This document shows positions 25,181 to 33,740 of a DNA stretch of 64,000 nucleotides, in pieces. The notes beneath the pieces are model-generated. The model was not told the origin of the DNA and searched no databases. It saw only the letters and a list, made by a program, of their open reading frames with translations. Source of the stretch: an uncultured Erysipelotrichaceae bacterium (GTDB lineage: Bacteria; Bacillota_I; Bacilli_A; RFN20; CAG-826); assembly GCA_902802905.1 (NCBI GenBank), contig CADCNT010000006.1, positions 36,852 to 100,851 on the forward strand, given 5' to 3'. The translations under genes and the position numbers were made by a program. Every line of letters begins with the position of its first letter. The first letter of the stretch is position 1.

Positions 25181-26684
25181 TTTCTGGATTCTTCTTTCTT
25201 AAGAATGAGGACACTAAATCTTCCTTTAATAGGCCTAATACCACAATATAGATAATAGCGTCGATAACCACTAAACCAACAAGTTCAATAATCATAGCGG
25301 CAACATGAGAAACATTTTTAGAAATTAATAAATTAAATAATGGATCTTTTATAAAGAATGTGATTACAAAGATTAAAGCAGTAACACATAAAATCTTTAA
25401 GGAGTTGAAATTAAAGATAGCTTTTTTAATCCATTTCCATGTGACGGAAATAAGATAAGCAAGAATTAATAAGTCAGTAACAGCAGTGCCGACAGCAACT
25501 CCAACTGCAGGCATTGTCTTAAAGACATATTTACCAAATACAATTGATAAAACAATGTTAAGAATGGTGCCACCCAATAAAGCATAGAGATAATATTTCT
25601 CTTTCTTCATTGGCAATAAGACTTGTCCATAGATAATGTCACTAATGGAATAGGTAAGCATCATGCTGCTTAATATTATTAAGACGCTTGGCGCGTTTAA
25701 ATAACCTAGGTCATCTGTGAATGAATAATTACCAGAAATTAAGCCTGTGATTGGTTTCGCTAATGTTGTCATAGTGGCAATAGCAGGTAAAACGATAAAT
25801 AAACAAATATTGATTGCATAAGCATTCAACCTATTAAAGTATTTTTTGTCTTCTTGAGCATAACAAATCGCAGCCCGAGGAATAAACACTGTACTTAATG
25901 CGGTGATAACGCCAATAATGACATCAATTCCTTTGACACCAACAGAATAAGAAGCAACTTCATCTTTTCCTTGATCGATAAAGCCAAGAATAAAAGTATC
26001 TGTTTGGTTATAGAAAGAAATGATAAGTGTGATGGAGAACAACACTAGTAGTGGCTTGATGTATTGTTTAAACTCATATGGCATTGTTTTCCTAAAGGAA
26101 ATATACTTGCGAGAATAGACTAGGTTTATCACTGTTGTTACTAAAGTAACTGACGCAGTAATTAATGCATAAATATAGATGTCGCTTGGATTAGTAACGA
26201 AGATGATGATTAAAAGAGCACTTAATGCTAAAACAATAATGCTTCTAACTGACATGTAGAACTGTTTTTCTAAAGCAATGAATAACCACTCAAAAGAGAA
26301 GGCTCCTGATAGGAAATTTATGGATAACAAGAAGATGATTTCACTATTGGTGGCAAAATCTTTAACAGAGAAGACTAGAGCACACATCAATCCAAACGAT
26401 AACAATGTCGTCACCATTTGAATTAGCAGGAATGTTTGTGCTTTATTCGATAGTTTTTCTTTATCATCTTTGACTTTCACACATTCTCTAATTGCTAGAT
26501 TTGGAATGCCGACTTTAGCAAGAACTAAGAAATATAAAACAAAGGTATTACACCAAGTATAAATACCTACACTAGCTGAACCTAAATAACGACAAACCCA
26601 TGGGAATGTCATAAAAGATAATATCGTTAACACTAAAGTCCTGGCGATATTGATGATAACGTTTGTACGAGTGCGATCGTTCAT
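25173..26684 (-). CDS. Polysaccharide flippase (Wzx/MATE-type)
   Basis: A 503-aa membrane protein with 12-14 helices, of the polysaccharide transport/MOP superfamily: N-terminal TNVIINIARTLVLTILSFMTFPWVCRYLG and later FYNQTDTFILGFI. It flips lipid-linked sugar units across the membrane. I start at MNDRTRTN (26684), since TATAAT lies only 7 nt upstream of it and the longer reading frame would begin upstream of the promoter. It is divergent from a glycosyltransferase gene (26802). Confidence 0.88.
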   Translation of the reverse strand: MNDRTRTNVIINIARTLVLTILSFMTFPWVCRYLGSASVGIYTWCNTFVLYFLVLAKVGIPNLAIRECVKVKDDKEKLSNKAQTFLLIQMVTTLLSFGLMCALVFSVKDFATNSEIIFLLSINFLSGAFSFEWLFIALEKQFYMSVRSIIVLALSALLIIIFVTNPSDIYIYALITASVTLVTTVINLVYSRKYISFRKTMPYEFKQYIKPLLVLFSITLIISFYNQTDTFILGFIDQGKDEVASYSVGVKGIDVIIGVITALSTVFIPRAAICYAQEDKKYFNRLNAYAINICLFIVLPAIATMTTLAKPITGLISGNYSFTDDLGYLNAPSVLIILSSMMLTYSISDIIYGQVLLPMKKEKYYLYALLGGTILNIVLSIVFGKYVFKTMPAVGVAVGTAVTDLLILAYLISVTWKWIKKAIFNFNSLKILCVTALIFVITFFIKDPLFNLLISKNVSHVAAMIIELVGLVVIDAIIYIVVLGLLKEDLVSSFLRKKNPENA

Positions 26685-26691
26685 GCAAAAT

Positions 26692-26697
26692 ATTATA
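26692..26697 (-). promoter_or_regulatory. -10 box of the flippase gene, leaderless
   Basis: Perfect TATAAT on the minus strand ending 7 nt before ATG 26684; -35 TTCAAT at 26720-26715 with a 17-nt spacer. Confidence 0.65.
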
Positions 26698-26715
26698 ACC
26701 TTGATATAGTTTGAA

Positions 26716-26735
26716 TTGAAAAGATATATTTTCAA
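26716..26735. promoter_or_regulatory. Inverted repeat TTGAAAA-N6-TTTTCAA
   Basis: 7-bp perfect inverted repeat in the 117-bp divergent region between flippase and glycosyltransferase, overlapping the flippase -35. An operator is possible; in AT-rich DNA chance is a real alternative. Confidence 0.3.
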
Positions 26736-26787
26736 CAATCCCCATATTGAACAATAATTCTAACTTTTTAATCGAGTATGATTTTGC

Positions 26788-26793
26788 TACAAT
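26788..26793 (+). promoter_or_regulatory. Extended -10 of the glycosyltransferase gene, leaderless
   Basis: TGCTACAAT ending 8 nt before ATG 26802, identical over 12 nt to the element before the formate-channel gene. Confidence 0.6.
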
Positions 26794-26801
26794 ACTTTCA
26801 T

Positions 26802-27977
26802 ATGAAAATATTGGTTGTCTGTCAGTTTTATTATCCAGAGAACTTCATTATCACCCAGTTTGCTGAACAAATGGCAGCGGATGGCTATGAAGTTCATGTT
26901 TTAACTGGCAAACCAAACTATGGGTATGGGTATATTCTTCCATCATACAAAAACATTTCTGAAGAAGTGGTTAATGGAGTCAATATTCATCGTGTCAATT
27001 TAAAGCCTAGAAAGAAATCAAGATTATCCATCATCAAGAACTATTTATCTTTCTGGAGAAACTCGAAAAAGTGGGTTAGAAAGTGCAAGATTGAATTTGA
27101 CTATGTTTACTCTATGAGTTTAAGCCCAGTGACCATTTGTTCAGCTGGTAATTTATACGCCAAAAAGCATAACATTAAACATATAATTCATTGCTTAGAT
27201 TTATGGCCTGAGAGTGTTTTAGTGACCAAAGCAGTTAGAGAAAAATCACTTGTTTATCGTATACTTTATCGATGGTCTAGATCGATTTATAGTCACGCTG
27301 ACAAGATACTAATTTCTTCGCCAAGTTTTAAGGAATATTTTGAAAATGTCCTCAAATTGCCGACAAATAATATAGAATACGTTCCTCAAAGCTCTCTAGT
27401 TGAAGATAGTGATATAGCTGCATTTGACTATGGAAAAGGAACCCATATTTTATATTGTGGTAATCTTGGCTTAATTCAGCAAATTCCATTAATCGTAGAA
27501 GCGATGAGTCTACTAAAAGATGAAGACATTTATTTTCATATAATTGGAATGGGACCGATGACAGATTATTTAATTAACTCAATAAAAGAAAGAGGGTTAG
27601 AAAATAAGGTTATTTATCATGGCCCAATTGTTGCTAAATTAGCAGCAGCATATTTTAAAAAAGCTGATGCTCTTTACATCTCTTTAAAAGCCGAAGGTAC
27701 AGTTGGTAAAACTATTCCTTCTAAACTAATGATGTCACTTACATTTGCTCGCCCAATAGTTGGCGTTATTAAAGGTGATGGAAAAGATGTATTAGAAGAT
27801 TCTGGTGGTGCATTCCTTGCTGATGAGAATCCTGAGTCTGTGAAAAATGCTTTACTTGCCATTTCTAACTTAAGTGAAAAAGAAAAAGCTCGCCTTGGCA
27901 AGCTTAATAAATTGTATTACGATACGCACTTCTCTTTGAGAACGGTGGTTAGTAAGATTGAAAAAGAATTTAAATAA
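26802..27977 (+). CDS. Glycosyltransferase family 4 (WbuB-like)
   Basis: A 391-aa GT-B glycosyltransferase. MKILVVCQFYYPENFIITQFAEQMAADGYEVHVLTGKPNYG and HCLDLWPESV are typical of WbuB/WcaI-type GT4 enzymes adding a sugar (often N-acetyl-L-fucosamine or similar) to a lipid-linked repeat. The C-terminal nucleotide-sugar domain has ILYCGNLGLIQQIP and KTIPSKLMMSLTFARPIVGVI. I use ATG 26802 because an in-frame ATG at 26778 lies upstream of the -10 box. Its end overlaps the convergent gene at 27970 by 8 nt. Confidence 0.9.
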   Translation: MKILVVCQFYYPENFIITQFAEQMAADGYEVHVLTGKPNYGYGYILPSYKNISEEVVNGVNIHRVNLKPRKKSRLSIIKNYLSFWRNSKKWVRKCKIEFDYVYSMSLSPVTICSAGNLYAKKHNIKHIIHCLDLWPESVLVTKAVREKSLVYRILYRWSRSIYSHADKILISSPSFKEYFENVLKLPTNNIEYVPQSSLVEDSDIAAFDYGKGTHILYCGNLGLIQQIPLIVEAMSLLKDEDIYFHIIGMGPMTDYLINSIKERGLENKVIYHGPIVAKLAAAYFKKADALYISLKAEGTVGKTIPSKLMMSLTFARPIVGVIKGDGKDVLEDSGGAFLADENPESVKNALLAISNLSEKEKARLGKLNKLYYDTHFSLRTVVSKIEKEFK

Positions 27978-29109
27978 TTAAATCATGTAGCAACTGAGCA
28001 ACATGTTCAATTGATGTTCGTTCCATGACTTTTTGTTTACCTAGCTCAATAAGCACGTTTCTTTCCTTGTCACTAAGCGCTAAAGCTTTTTTAATAGCGG
28101 CTTTTAAATCTTCGACTTTAGATGAATCAGCCCAGATAATGCAATCCCTGTAGTGTTCTTCTAATAATTTGTTTTTAACTGTAATGTTAAGTGCACCAAC
28201 AGCGAGGCACTCTAAAGTTTTACTCGGAATAGAGTAATCATCAATTTTTGGATTGATAGGACGTGGATTAACAGAAAGAACACTGTTCTTTTCTAGTACT
28301 AGATTGTCTTCATAACTTACTGGGCCCAGATATTTGATGTTCATATTATCTTTTATTGCGTCAAATAAGTCATTTACAGGGTGATGGCCACATAGAACTA
28401 ATTGGATATCCTTTAAATTAAGTTCTTTATAAGCCTCTATCAGATTATAAACCCCATATTCATGCATTAATGAGCCACCAAAATAGATATATTTGCCAGT
28501 CACTAACGGCTTCTTTTCAGTCGAAAACTCTTCGGAAACCCCATCAATTTTAATAAATGGTTTATTGTGAACGTTATAAAACTTATTAATTGCATCAGTT
28601 AAAACAACATACCCATCTAGAGATTGTCCTAACTTGATTAATTGCTTGTTATAGTAGGCATTTGTAAAAGAAATATTTAAAGGATTGTCGGTACAAATTC
28701 CGATAATACGATTATGGTATTTTTTAGCAAATCTTTTTGCTGCTTTTAATAATGATAAGTTTAGTGCATCGACAAATATGACAGACTCTTTTTCTTCGAC
28801 TTCAAATACATTTTTAATTCTGTGATTTAAAAGAAGCAATTTGGATAACTTATTTTTTGTGACTTTTGGATATCTCCAACATGTATTTCCAATGTTATGT
28901 ATTTCTGCAAATAACATTTTGTCTTTATAGTTTGCGTTAATTGGTCTAACGGAAACAATATCTACTTTAAAGTTCACGCTAAGAGCCTTGATTAACTTAT
29001 TATGAAAATTTTGATTACTTAGATTAGGTGATACAATCCAAAATCTTAAATAATCTTCTTTAAAATATTTTTGATCAACCGCGTTGGTGAAATATATAAC
29101 TTTATTCAT
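27970..29109 (-). CDS. Glycosyltransferase, GT-B fold
   Basis: A 379-aa protein. The C-terminal half has the GT4-like pattern: YIYFGGSLMHEYGVYNLIEAY, DIQLVLCGHHP, IKYLGPVSYEDN and SIPSKTLECLAVGALNI with the ExxxxxE-like region. The N-terminal half is divergent, with NLSNQNFHNKLIKAL as acceptor-side motif. It overlaps the upstream gene by 8 nt and has AGGA 6 nt before its ATG. It acts on the same polysaccharide as its neighbours, by context. Confidence 0.85.
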   Translation of the reverse strand: MNKVIYFTNAVDQKYFKEDYLRFWIVSPNLSNQNFHNKLIKALSVNFKVDIVSVRPINANYKDKMLFAEIHNIGNTCWRYPKVTKNKLSKLLLLNHRIKNVFEVEEKESVIFVDALNLSLLKAAKRFAKKYHNRIIGICTDNPLNISFTNAYYNKQLIKLGQSLDGYVVLTDAINKFYNVHNKPFIKIDGVSEEFSTEKKPLVTGKYIYFGGSLMHEYGVYNLIEAYKELNLKDIQLVLCGHHPVNDLFDAIKDNMNIKYLGPVSYEDNLVLEKNSVLSVNPRPINPKIDDYSIPSKTLECLAVGALNITVKNKLLEEHYRDCIIWADSSKVEDLKAAIKKALALSDKERNVLIELGKQKVMERTSIEHVAQLLHDLII

Positions 29110-30190
29110 GTAAATCCTTTAGTATTTGATAAATAGATAGAGCGCTGTTTTCAAATGTATTTTTTTGAGCACTCTTAATTGCGTTGTCACTAAGTGAATT
29201 ATCGCATTTCTCTAGTGCTTCTTTGATTTGTTTTTCGTTATTTAAATCGACAAGATATCCGTTATATCCGTCTTTAACATATTCGAGTGCACTGATTACT
29301 TTGTTAGATGAGATAACAGGAAGTCCGTTTGCAAAAGCTTCTAACACTGTGTGTCCAAAGATGTCCTCCTTAGATAAAGTAATATGTATGTCACATGCTT
29401 TGTATAAATAGAATAGGTCCTCTTTTTTCAAGAAAGGAAGAATGAATACGTTAGTCATCTTGTGCTCAGCAATATATTCTTCATATTTACTTTTTAATGG
29501 ACCATCCCCAACTAAAACCAAAGTGTCTTTTCTATCTTTGAATAAGGAGATGAGATATAAATTGTTTTTACGCTCGATAAATTGCGAAGGATTAATAAAA
29601 ATCTTTCCTTCTAATGGCAAACCAAATTTCTTACGTGCTTCTAATTTTTCATTCTTGCTTGGCGAAGTTATATCTTTATAAAAGAAATTGCTATAGCAAT
29701 AGTTATGTATCTTTGAAGGATCAGCGCCGTAATATTCTAAATACTCATTTGATTTTTGTGATGGTGAAAGATAATAAGACGCCTTATTGACAATACTAGT
29801 TTTATAATTCTTTTTTAAGGAACACTCTTTGCTTTTAATGATCCCACCATTAATTAATAGACCAAATTTAATTTTGTGTTTGGCCATGTATCTAATTGCC
29901 TTAATTTCTGCTAAATGAGAGTAGCCATTCATTAATATGTAATCGTATTCATGGTATTGATTTTTGATATATTTTCTAACGTTGTTAGATATTGAACCCC
30001 ATTTTCCAATATAGCCATCTTTTAATGTAATAGCTTCAAATTCATATTTTTGATTACCATAAAAAGAATCTGGCCTATCGCTTTCTTTTGTTCTCTCGAA
30101 AATCACAGTCAAATCTATTAATTTTGATAGTTCATTAAAGACATTAACCTTATATGGTGCTGGATGATTAAATATAATCAGAACTCGCAT
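29102..30190 (-). CDS. Glycosyltransferase family 4
   Basis: A 362-aa GT-B enzyme: MRVLIIFNHPAPYKVNVFNEL (acceptor domain), then KIFINPSQFIERKNNLYLISLF, LVLVGDGPLKSKYEEY and the donor-site motif SKEDIFGHTVLEAFANGLPVISS (E(x7)E), all typical of GT4. Start at 30190 because TATAAT ends 6 nt upstream; the longer frame to 30217 would begin before the promoter. It is first in the two-gene minus operon and is only 57 nt from the divergent ung. Confidence 0.9.
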   Translation of the reverse strand: MRVLIIFNHPAPYKVNVFNELSKLIDLTVIFERTKESDRPDSFYGNQKYEFEAITLKDGYIGKWGSISNNVRKYIKNQYHEYDYILMNGYSHLAEIKAIRYMAKHKIKFGLLINGGIIKSKECSLKKNYKTSIVNKASYYLSPSQKSNEYLEYYGADPSKIHNYCYSNFFYKDITSPSKNEKLEARKKFGLPLEGKIFINPSQFIERKNNLYLISLFKDRKDTLVLVGDGPLKSKYEEYIAEHKMTNVFILPFLKKEDLFYLYKACDIHITLSKEDIFGHTVLEAFANGLPVISSNKVISALEYVKDGYNGYLVDLNNEKQIKEALEKCDNSLSDNAIKSAQKNTFENSALSIYQILKDLHE

Positions 30191-30196
30191 ATAGAC

Positions 30197-30202
30197 ATTA
30201 TA
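30197..30202 (-). promoter_or_regulatory. -10 box of the GT4 operon, leaderless
   Basis: Perfect TATAAT on the minus strand, 6 nt (GTCTAT) before ATG 30190. Confidence 0.6.
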
Positions 30203-30233
30203 CTGATGACAATTCATTTTTGTTAGTAAAAAT

Positions 30234-30239
30234 GATAAT
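30234..30239 (+). promoter_or_regulatory. -10 box of ung, leaderless
   Basis: GATAAT ending 8 nt before ATG 30248; no Shine-Dalgarno site. Confidence 0.45.
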
Positions 30240-30247
30240 ATCTATGC

Positions 30248-30904
30248 ATGACTTGGAATGAAGTATTTGAACAAATTAGAAGCAAACAATACGCTAAAGA
30301 ATTAAATGCTTTTCTTGATGAAGAGTATCGAAAATATACGATTTATCCTCCAAGAGAAATGATGTTTAATGCCTTTAAATACACTCCACTTGAAGAAGTG
30401 AAAGTAGTTATCTTTGGCCAAGACCCTTATCACGAAAAAGGACAGGCAATGGGCTTATCCTTTTCTGTCCCTGATACAATAGATGTTCCTCCTTCGCTTA
30501 AAAACATCTATAAAGAAATCGAATTAGAATACAGTGCACAGTTTAAAAATAGAGGTGGAGACCTAACCTATTTAGCAAAACAAGGAGTTCTTCTTTTAAA
30601 CTCAGTTCTTACAGTAAGAGAACATTCTCCTCTTTCACACAATATTAAAGAATATGAATTATTTATGCAGGACATTATTTCTGTTTTAAATAGTCTTGAT
30701 CAGCCGATAGTTTTCTTACTTTGGGGTGGAAACGCAAAGAAGCTTTCCAAATATTTAACAAATAAAAACCACCTGATTTTAACAGCGACTCATCCGAGCC
30801 CGTTAGGCGCAAACCATGGTGGCTGGTTTAATTGTAACCATTTTAGAAAAACTAATGAATTTCTCGTCAAAAATGGATTAAAACCTATTAATTGGTTGAA
30901 GTAG
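30248..30904 (+). CDS. ung: Uracil-DNA glycosylase
   Basis: A 218-aa family 1 UDG that removes uracil from DNA. The catalytic water-activating motif GQDPYHEKGQAMGLSFSV (~residues 57-75) and the DNA-intercalation motif HPSPLGANHGG (~185) are intact, and length matches B. subtilis Ung (225). The motif has HPSPLG rather than the common HPSPLS. It is a single-gene unit that overlaps the convergent thiT-like gene by 17 nt. Confidence 0.97.
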   Translation: MTWNEVFEQIRSKQYAKELNAFLDEEYRKYTIYPPREMMFNAFKYTPLEEVKVVIFGQDPYHEKGQAMGLSFSVPDTIDVPPSLKNIYKEIELEYSAQFKNRGGDLTYLAKQGVLLLNSVLTVREHSPLSHNIKEYELFMQDIISVLNSLDQPIVFLLWGGNAKKLSKYLTNKNHLILTATHPSPLGANHGGWFNCNHFRKTNEFLVKNGLKPINWLK

Positions 30905-31946
30905 CGATTTTCGCTGCTTCTTTTTTTCTTAAAACAATATATAGAGCAATCAGTCCAACTGAAACAACAAATGACGGAACAAACCATCCCCAATAATTAT
31001 TATCAATTGGAGTCCATTCATCGATATACATTTCTAAGATTCTAGCTAATCCGTATAAAGAAAATGCCAAAATAAGAATTCCATCAATAAGGAAGGCTAA
31101 TCGGTATTTAAATCTTTTTGCGTATACAGTGTAGAGTTGATAAATCCCAAAGCAAAGAAGAATAAATCCTAATATCATAATTAACATACAATTCTTATCA
31201 AATGCGACTTTAATATAATCTGTTTTATCTTTGTATGTGTAACTATTTATATATTTAATTAAAAAATAGACAAATAAGAATGCGCCGCCACTGATTTCTA
31301 GTGAGCTGAAGATAATATCGTTTTCTTTTTTTCTTCTTTCAACATTTTGAACATATGTTATCGATTCGCCTTGAGTCATAACAATGTTTTTGAACTTTAA
31401 GAAAAGAATAACTAGTAAGGTCGCACATATGATTATTGATGGTCCAATATATGCAATGTTATAAACAAATGAATATAGAAGTGGATTCATGTAATTTAAG
31501 TTCCATGCAAAGCCAGATGCATCAGCAAAGAAAATGACACCAGATAAATAGTGTGATAAGAATTTAGCTAATCCACCAACAAATGTTCCGACAATGAGCC
31601 AAATGACTTTTATTTGTTTGTCATCAGTTTTATCAAATAGAGGTTTAAAGAATCCTGCAAGTCCAACCAATGCATATGGGAAGACATAATCTAAAAGCAC
31701 TTGGACAGGATGATAAATATATGCTTTAGTGGCTAAATCAAATAATCCGATGATTAAACCGGTAAGAATAGCAGGTAGCCACCCTCTTCTATAGGCAATT
31801 ATTAAAACTGCAATCATGGCGATACCAATAGACCCGCCATTAACGAAACTGACTGAATATGCTCCTTGGATTTCATCAAGAACAAATCCTATTGCAGCAA
31901 AGATGCCTATTTCCGCTATTACTTTAGTTAAACTAACGTTTTTCAT
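30888..31946 (-). CDS. thiT: Thiamine ECF transporter S-component (ThiT-like) with extra C-terminal membrane domain
   Basis: A 352-aa membrane protein. Residues 1-~195 look like ThiT/YuaJ (MKNVSLTKVIAEIGIFAAIGFVLDEIQ, then SVSFVNGGSIGIAMIAVLIIAYRRGWLPAILTG), the substrate-binding part of the thiamine energy-coupling-factor transporter. ThiT is normally ~190 aa; here ~150 residues with about four more helices follow, of unknown role. A TPP riboswitch with terminator lies directly upstream. Start is 31946, set by AGGAG 8 nt before; the in-frame start 30 nt earlier would fall over the Shine-Dalgarno region. The ECF ATPases are not in the window. Confidence 0.88.
   Translation of the reverse strand: MKNVSLTKVIAEIGIFAAIGFVLDEIQGAYSVSFVNGGSIGIAMIAVLIIAYRRGWLPAILTGLIIGLFDLATKAYIYHPVQVLLDYVFPYALVGLAGFFKPLFDKTDDKQIKVIWLIVGTFVGGLAKFLSHYLSGVIFFADASGFAWNLNYMNPLLYSFVYNIAYIGPSIIICATLLVILFLKFKNIVMTQGESITYVQNVERRKKENDIIFSSLEISGGAFLFVYFLIKYINSYTYKDKTDYIKVAFDKNCMLIMILGFILLCFGIYQLYTVYAKRFKYRLAFLIDGILILAFSLYGLARILEMYIDEWTPIDNNYWGWFVPSFVVSVGLIALYIVLRKKEAAKIATSTN
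30898..30927 (+). terminator. Intrinsic terminator of ung
   Basis: GAAGTAGCGA, loop TTT, TCGCTGCTTC (one G-U pair), then TTTTTTT. It lies inside the 3' end of the convergent thiT-like gene. Confidence 0.85.
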
Positions 31947-31961
31947 TTTGCTTTCTCCTAA

Positions 31962-31984
31962 TAAAAAACTCCGCAATAACGGAG
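31962..31984 (-). terminator. TPP-riboswitch terminator
   Basis: Minus strand CTCCG, loop TTATTG, CGGAG, then TTTTTTAT, between aptamer and thiT-like start. The upstream GTTTCTCC (31988-31981 region) can instead pair with GGAGGGAAAC of the aptamer 3' side, so it works as the ligand-dependent switch. Confidence 0.8.
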
Positions 31985-32000
31985 AAACAACACAATAAAT

Positions 32001-32080
32001 GTTTCCCTCCGCTAGAATTACCTAGATCAGGTATGGTCGATTCGAAGAAGAATCCTCTCAGCCGAGTTCGCTCAGCTCCC
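32001..32080 (-). promoter_or_regulatory. TPP (thiamine pyrophosphate) riboswitch
   Basis: The minus strand holds the conserved THI elements in order: GGGAGC, GGCTGAGAGGA, GACCATACCTGATCTAGGTAAT (given in two parts: ACC-ATACC-TGATCT and GGTAAT) and AGCGGAGGGAAAC. It senses TPP and, through the terminator at 31962-31984, switches off the thiamine transporter when TPP is plentiful. Confidence 0.96.
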
Positions 32081-32087
32081 AAAAACT

Positions 32088-32093
32088 ATTATA
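32088..32093 (-). promoter_or_regulatory. -10 box of the riboswitch-thiT transcript
   Basis: TATAAT on the minus strand 7-8 nt before the first aptamer bases. Confidence 0.6.
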
Positions 32094-32174
32094 ATCTAGC
32101 CCCTTATTCTTGCAACATTAATTATTTCAATTGTCTATGCATAATTATTCTCACTTAGTGAGATATTATGGTAT

Positions 32175-32180
32175 GATAAT
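32175..32180 (+). promoter_or_regulatory. -10 box of the 32.2-36.2 kb operon
   Basis: GATAAT followed by a 20-nt leader with GAGAGG before ATG 32201. A palindrome TCTCAC-TTA-GTGAGA (32149-32163) covers the -35 position and could be an operator. Confidence 0.45.
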
Positions 32181-32200
32181 TAGCACTGAGAGGAATACTT

Positions 32201-33196
32201 ATGGCAAAAAAAGAAAAACCAGTATCAGCTGAACAACCAGTAGAAAAAACTGATGAAGCAAAATTAAGAGAATCATTAGATGTTATTACTCTTGATGAAA
32301 TATTATCATTAGAACAATTTAAAGAAAAAGTCGAAGAGTCAAGAAAAGAACTCTACAAGACTTATTCAAAACAAAAAAGAGTATCCAATATTTTAATTCC
32401 TGTAGTTGGTTTATTAATGGCAGCTGCTTTTATCTTGTTCATTGCTATTAAAGAAAACTGGGGCAAGATTGTTGGTGGAGTGATTATTGGTGTCACCTTA
32501 GTGGGCATGATTGTATATTACATTCTTACCAAAAATAATCTTCCAAATAAGTCTGCCGATTATATCAGAGGTTTTGCCACTCACGCTGATAATTATGTTT
32601 TCTCACATGCTGATTATTCTAAAGCAGAATTATATTTTAAAAAGAGATTTGCAATTACAGATTTCCTTCCTGATCGTGTCTATAAGGATATTATTGATAT
32701 CGCCTCTAGAAATGTCGTTAGCTTTACCTATAAAGATCACGAAATCACTGTTGGTGAAGGTGCTTTATATAAACAAGGAGCTAAAAAACATCAAAAGGCT
32801 TTACTCTTTGTTGGTAAATATATGACCTTCTCTAATGATCTCCACTTTGAGGATCGCTACATTATTACTATTAAAGGCGCTAATGAAACTGATCAACCAA
32901 CTGATTTTGAAGATTTAGTGGTTCTACATGAACAAAACAAGTTTTCAATTCTTGGTAAAGATGGTGCTAAGTTTGAAAAAGATTTAGGCAAAGAATTAAT
33001 TAATGATTTAAAGAGCATTGATTGCACTGGTTCTTTACTTAATGTGAATATTGTTATTTGGGCTGGACGTACTTCTGTTTATATGTCTTACGATGACAGT
33101 GTTATTGCTATTCCTTTAGATAAAGAACTCAATACTGCTGCTTATCAAAAACTTAAAAAAGATATTCATAACTTATTAGAAATTTTAGTGAAATAA
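32201..33196 (+). CDS. Membrane protein of unknown function
   Basis: A 331-aa protein that I do not recognise. A charged, helical N-terminal part (1-70, KEKVEESRKELYKTYSKQKR, likely coiled coil) precedes two adjacent membrane helices (~72-90 and 96-115) and a ~210-residue cytoplasmic domain of mixed alpha/beta. GAGAGG precedes the ATG. It heads the operon leading into ntdP and the t6A genes (9-nt gap to ntdP). Confidence 0.8.
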   Translation: MAKKEKPVSAEQPVEKTDEAKLRESLDVITLDEILSLEQFKEKVEESRKELYKTYSKQKRVSNILIPVVGLLMAAAFILFIAIKENWGKIVGGVIIGVTLVGMIVYYILTKNNLPNKSADYIRGFATHADNYVFSHADYSKAELYFKKRFAITDFLPDRVYKDIIDIASRNVVSFTYKDHEITVGEGALYKQGAKKHQKALLFVGKYMTFSNDLHFEDRYIITIKGANETDQPTDFEDLVVLHEQNKFSILGKDGAKFEKDLGKELINDLKSIDCTGSLLNVNIVIWAGRTSVYMSYDDSVIAIPLDKELNTAAYQKLKKDIHNLLEILVK

Positions 33197-33205
33197 GGGG
33201 TCTAC

Positions 33206-33739
33206 ATGGGGTTATTTGGTCATTGGCTTGCAATTCAATGTTATAAACATGACGGTTCTTTACATCGTTGTTGGGATCGTGGTTTAGTCTTGGCCAATAA
33301 TGATGATTTTATTGTTATCGCCACTAAAAAAGCGAAAGTTGTTGAATCTAATGGTAGACGCTGGTTCACTAAAGAACCTGCAGTTACTATCTTTTCTAAA
33401 AAAGAATGGTGGAATGTTATCTGCATGCTAAAAGATAACGGCATTTGCTATTACTGCAATATTGCCTCTCCAGCTTTAATCAATTCTAGAATGATTAAAT
33501 ATATTGATTATGATTTAGACGCTAAGTTGTTCCCTGACGGTGAAATTCGTATTCTTGATGAAAAAGAATATCTTAGGCACAAAGAAATGTATCGATATAG
33601 CGATGATTTAGATACTGTACTTAAGTACACAACTAAGGTCATAGTTAAAAAGATGGAAGAAAGAGTGTTTCCATTTGATGATGAACGTATCAAAAAATAT
33701 TACGACAAGTTCTTAAATCAACTTAATAAGGATAAATAA
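33206..33739 (+). CDS. ntdP: Nucleoside tri-/diphosphate phosphatase, DUF402
   Basis: A 177-aa protein closely following B. subtilis YgaC/NtdP: YKHDGSLHRCWDR, NGRRWFTKEPAVTIF, WWNVICMLKDNGICYYCNIASP, KYIDYDLDAKLFPDGEIRILDEKEY. The family hydrolyses nucleoside tri- and diphosphates and RNA 5' ends with divalent metal; conserved Asp/Glu residues in YIDYDLD and DEKEY are present. AAGGGG lies 7 nt before the ATG. It is one base upstream of tsaE. Confidence 0.92.
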   Translation: MGLFGHWLAIQCYKHDGSLHRCWDRGLVLANNDDFIVIATKKAKVVESNGRRWFTKEPAVTIFSKKEWWNVICMLKDNGICYYCNIASPALINSRMIKYIDYDLDAKLFPDGEIRILDEKEYLRHKEMYRYSDDLDTVLKYTTKVIVKKMEERVFPFDDERIKKYYDKFLNQLNKDK

Positions 33740-33740
33740 G

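Noticed and set aside
32511..32825. 104-codon plus-strand frame inside the 331-aa membrane protein gene
   Set aside because: Out-of-frame overlap with a gene that has a good start and spacing; low-complexity Ile/Leu composition, typical of a shadow.
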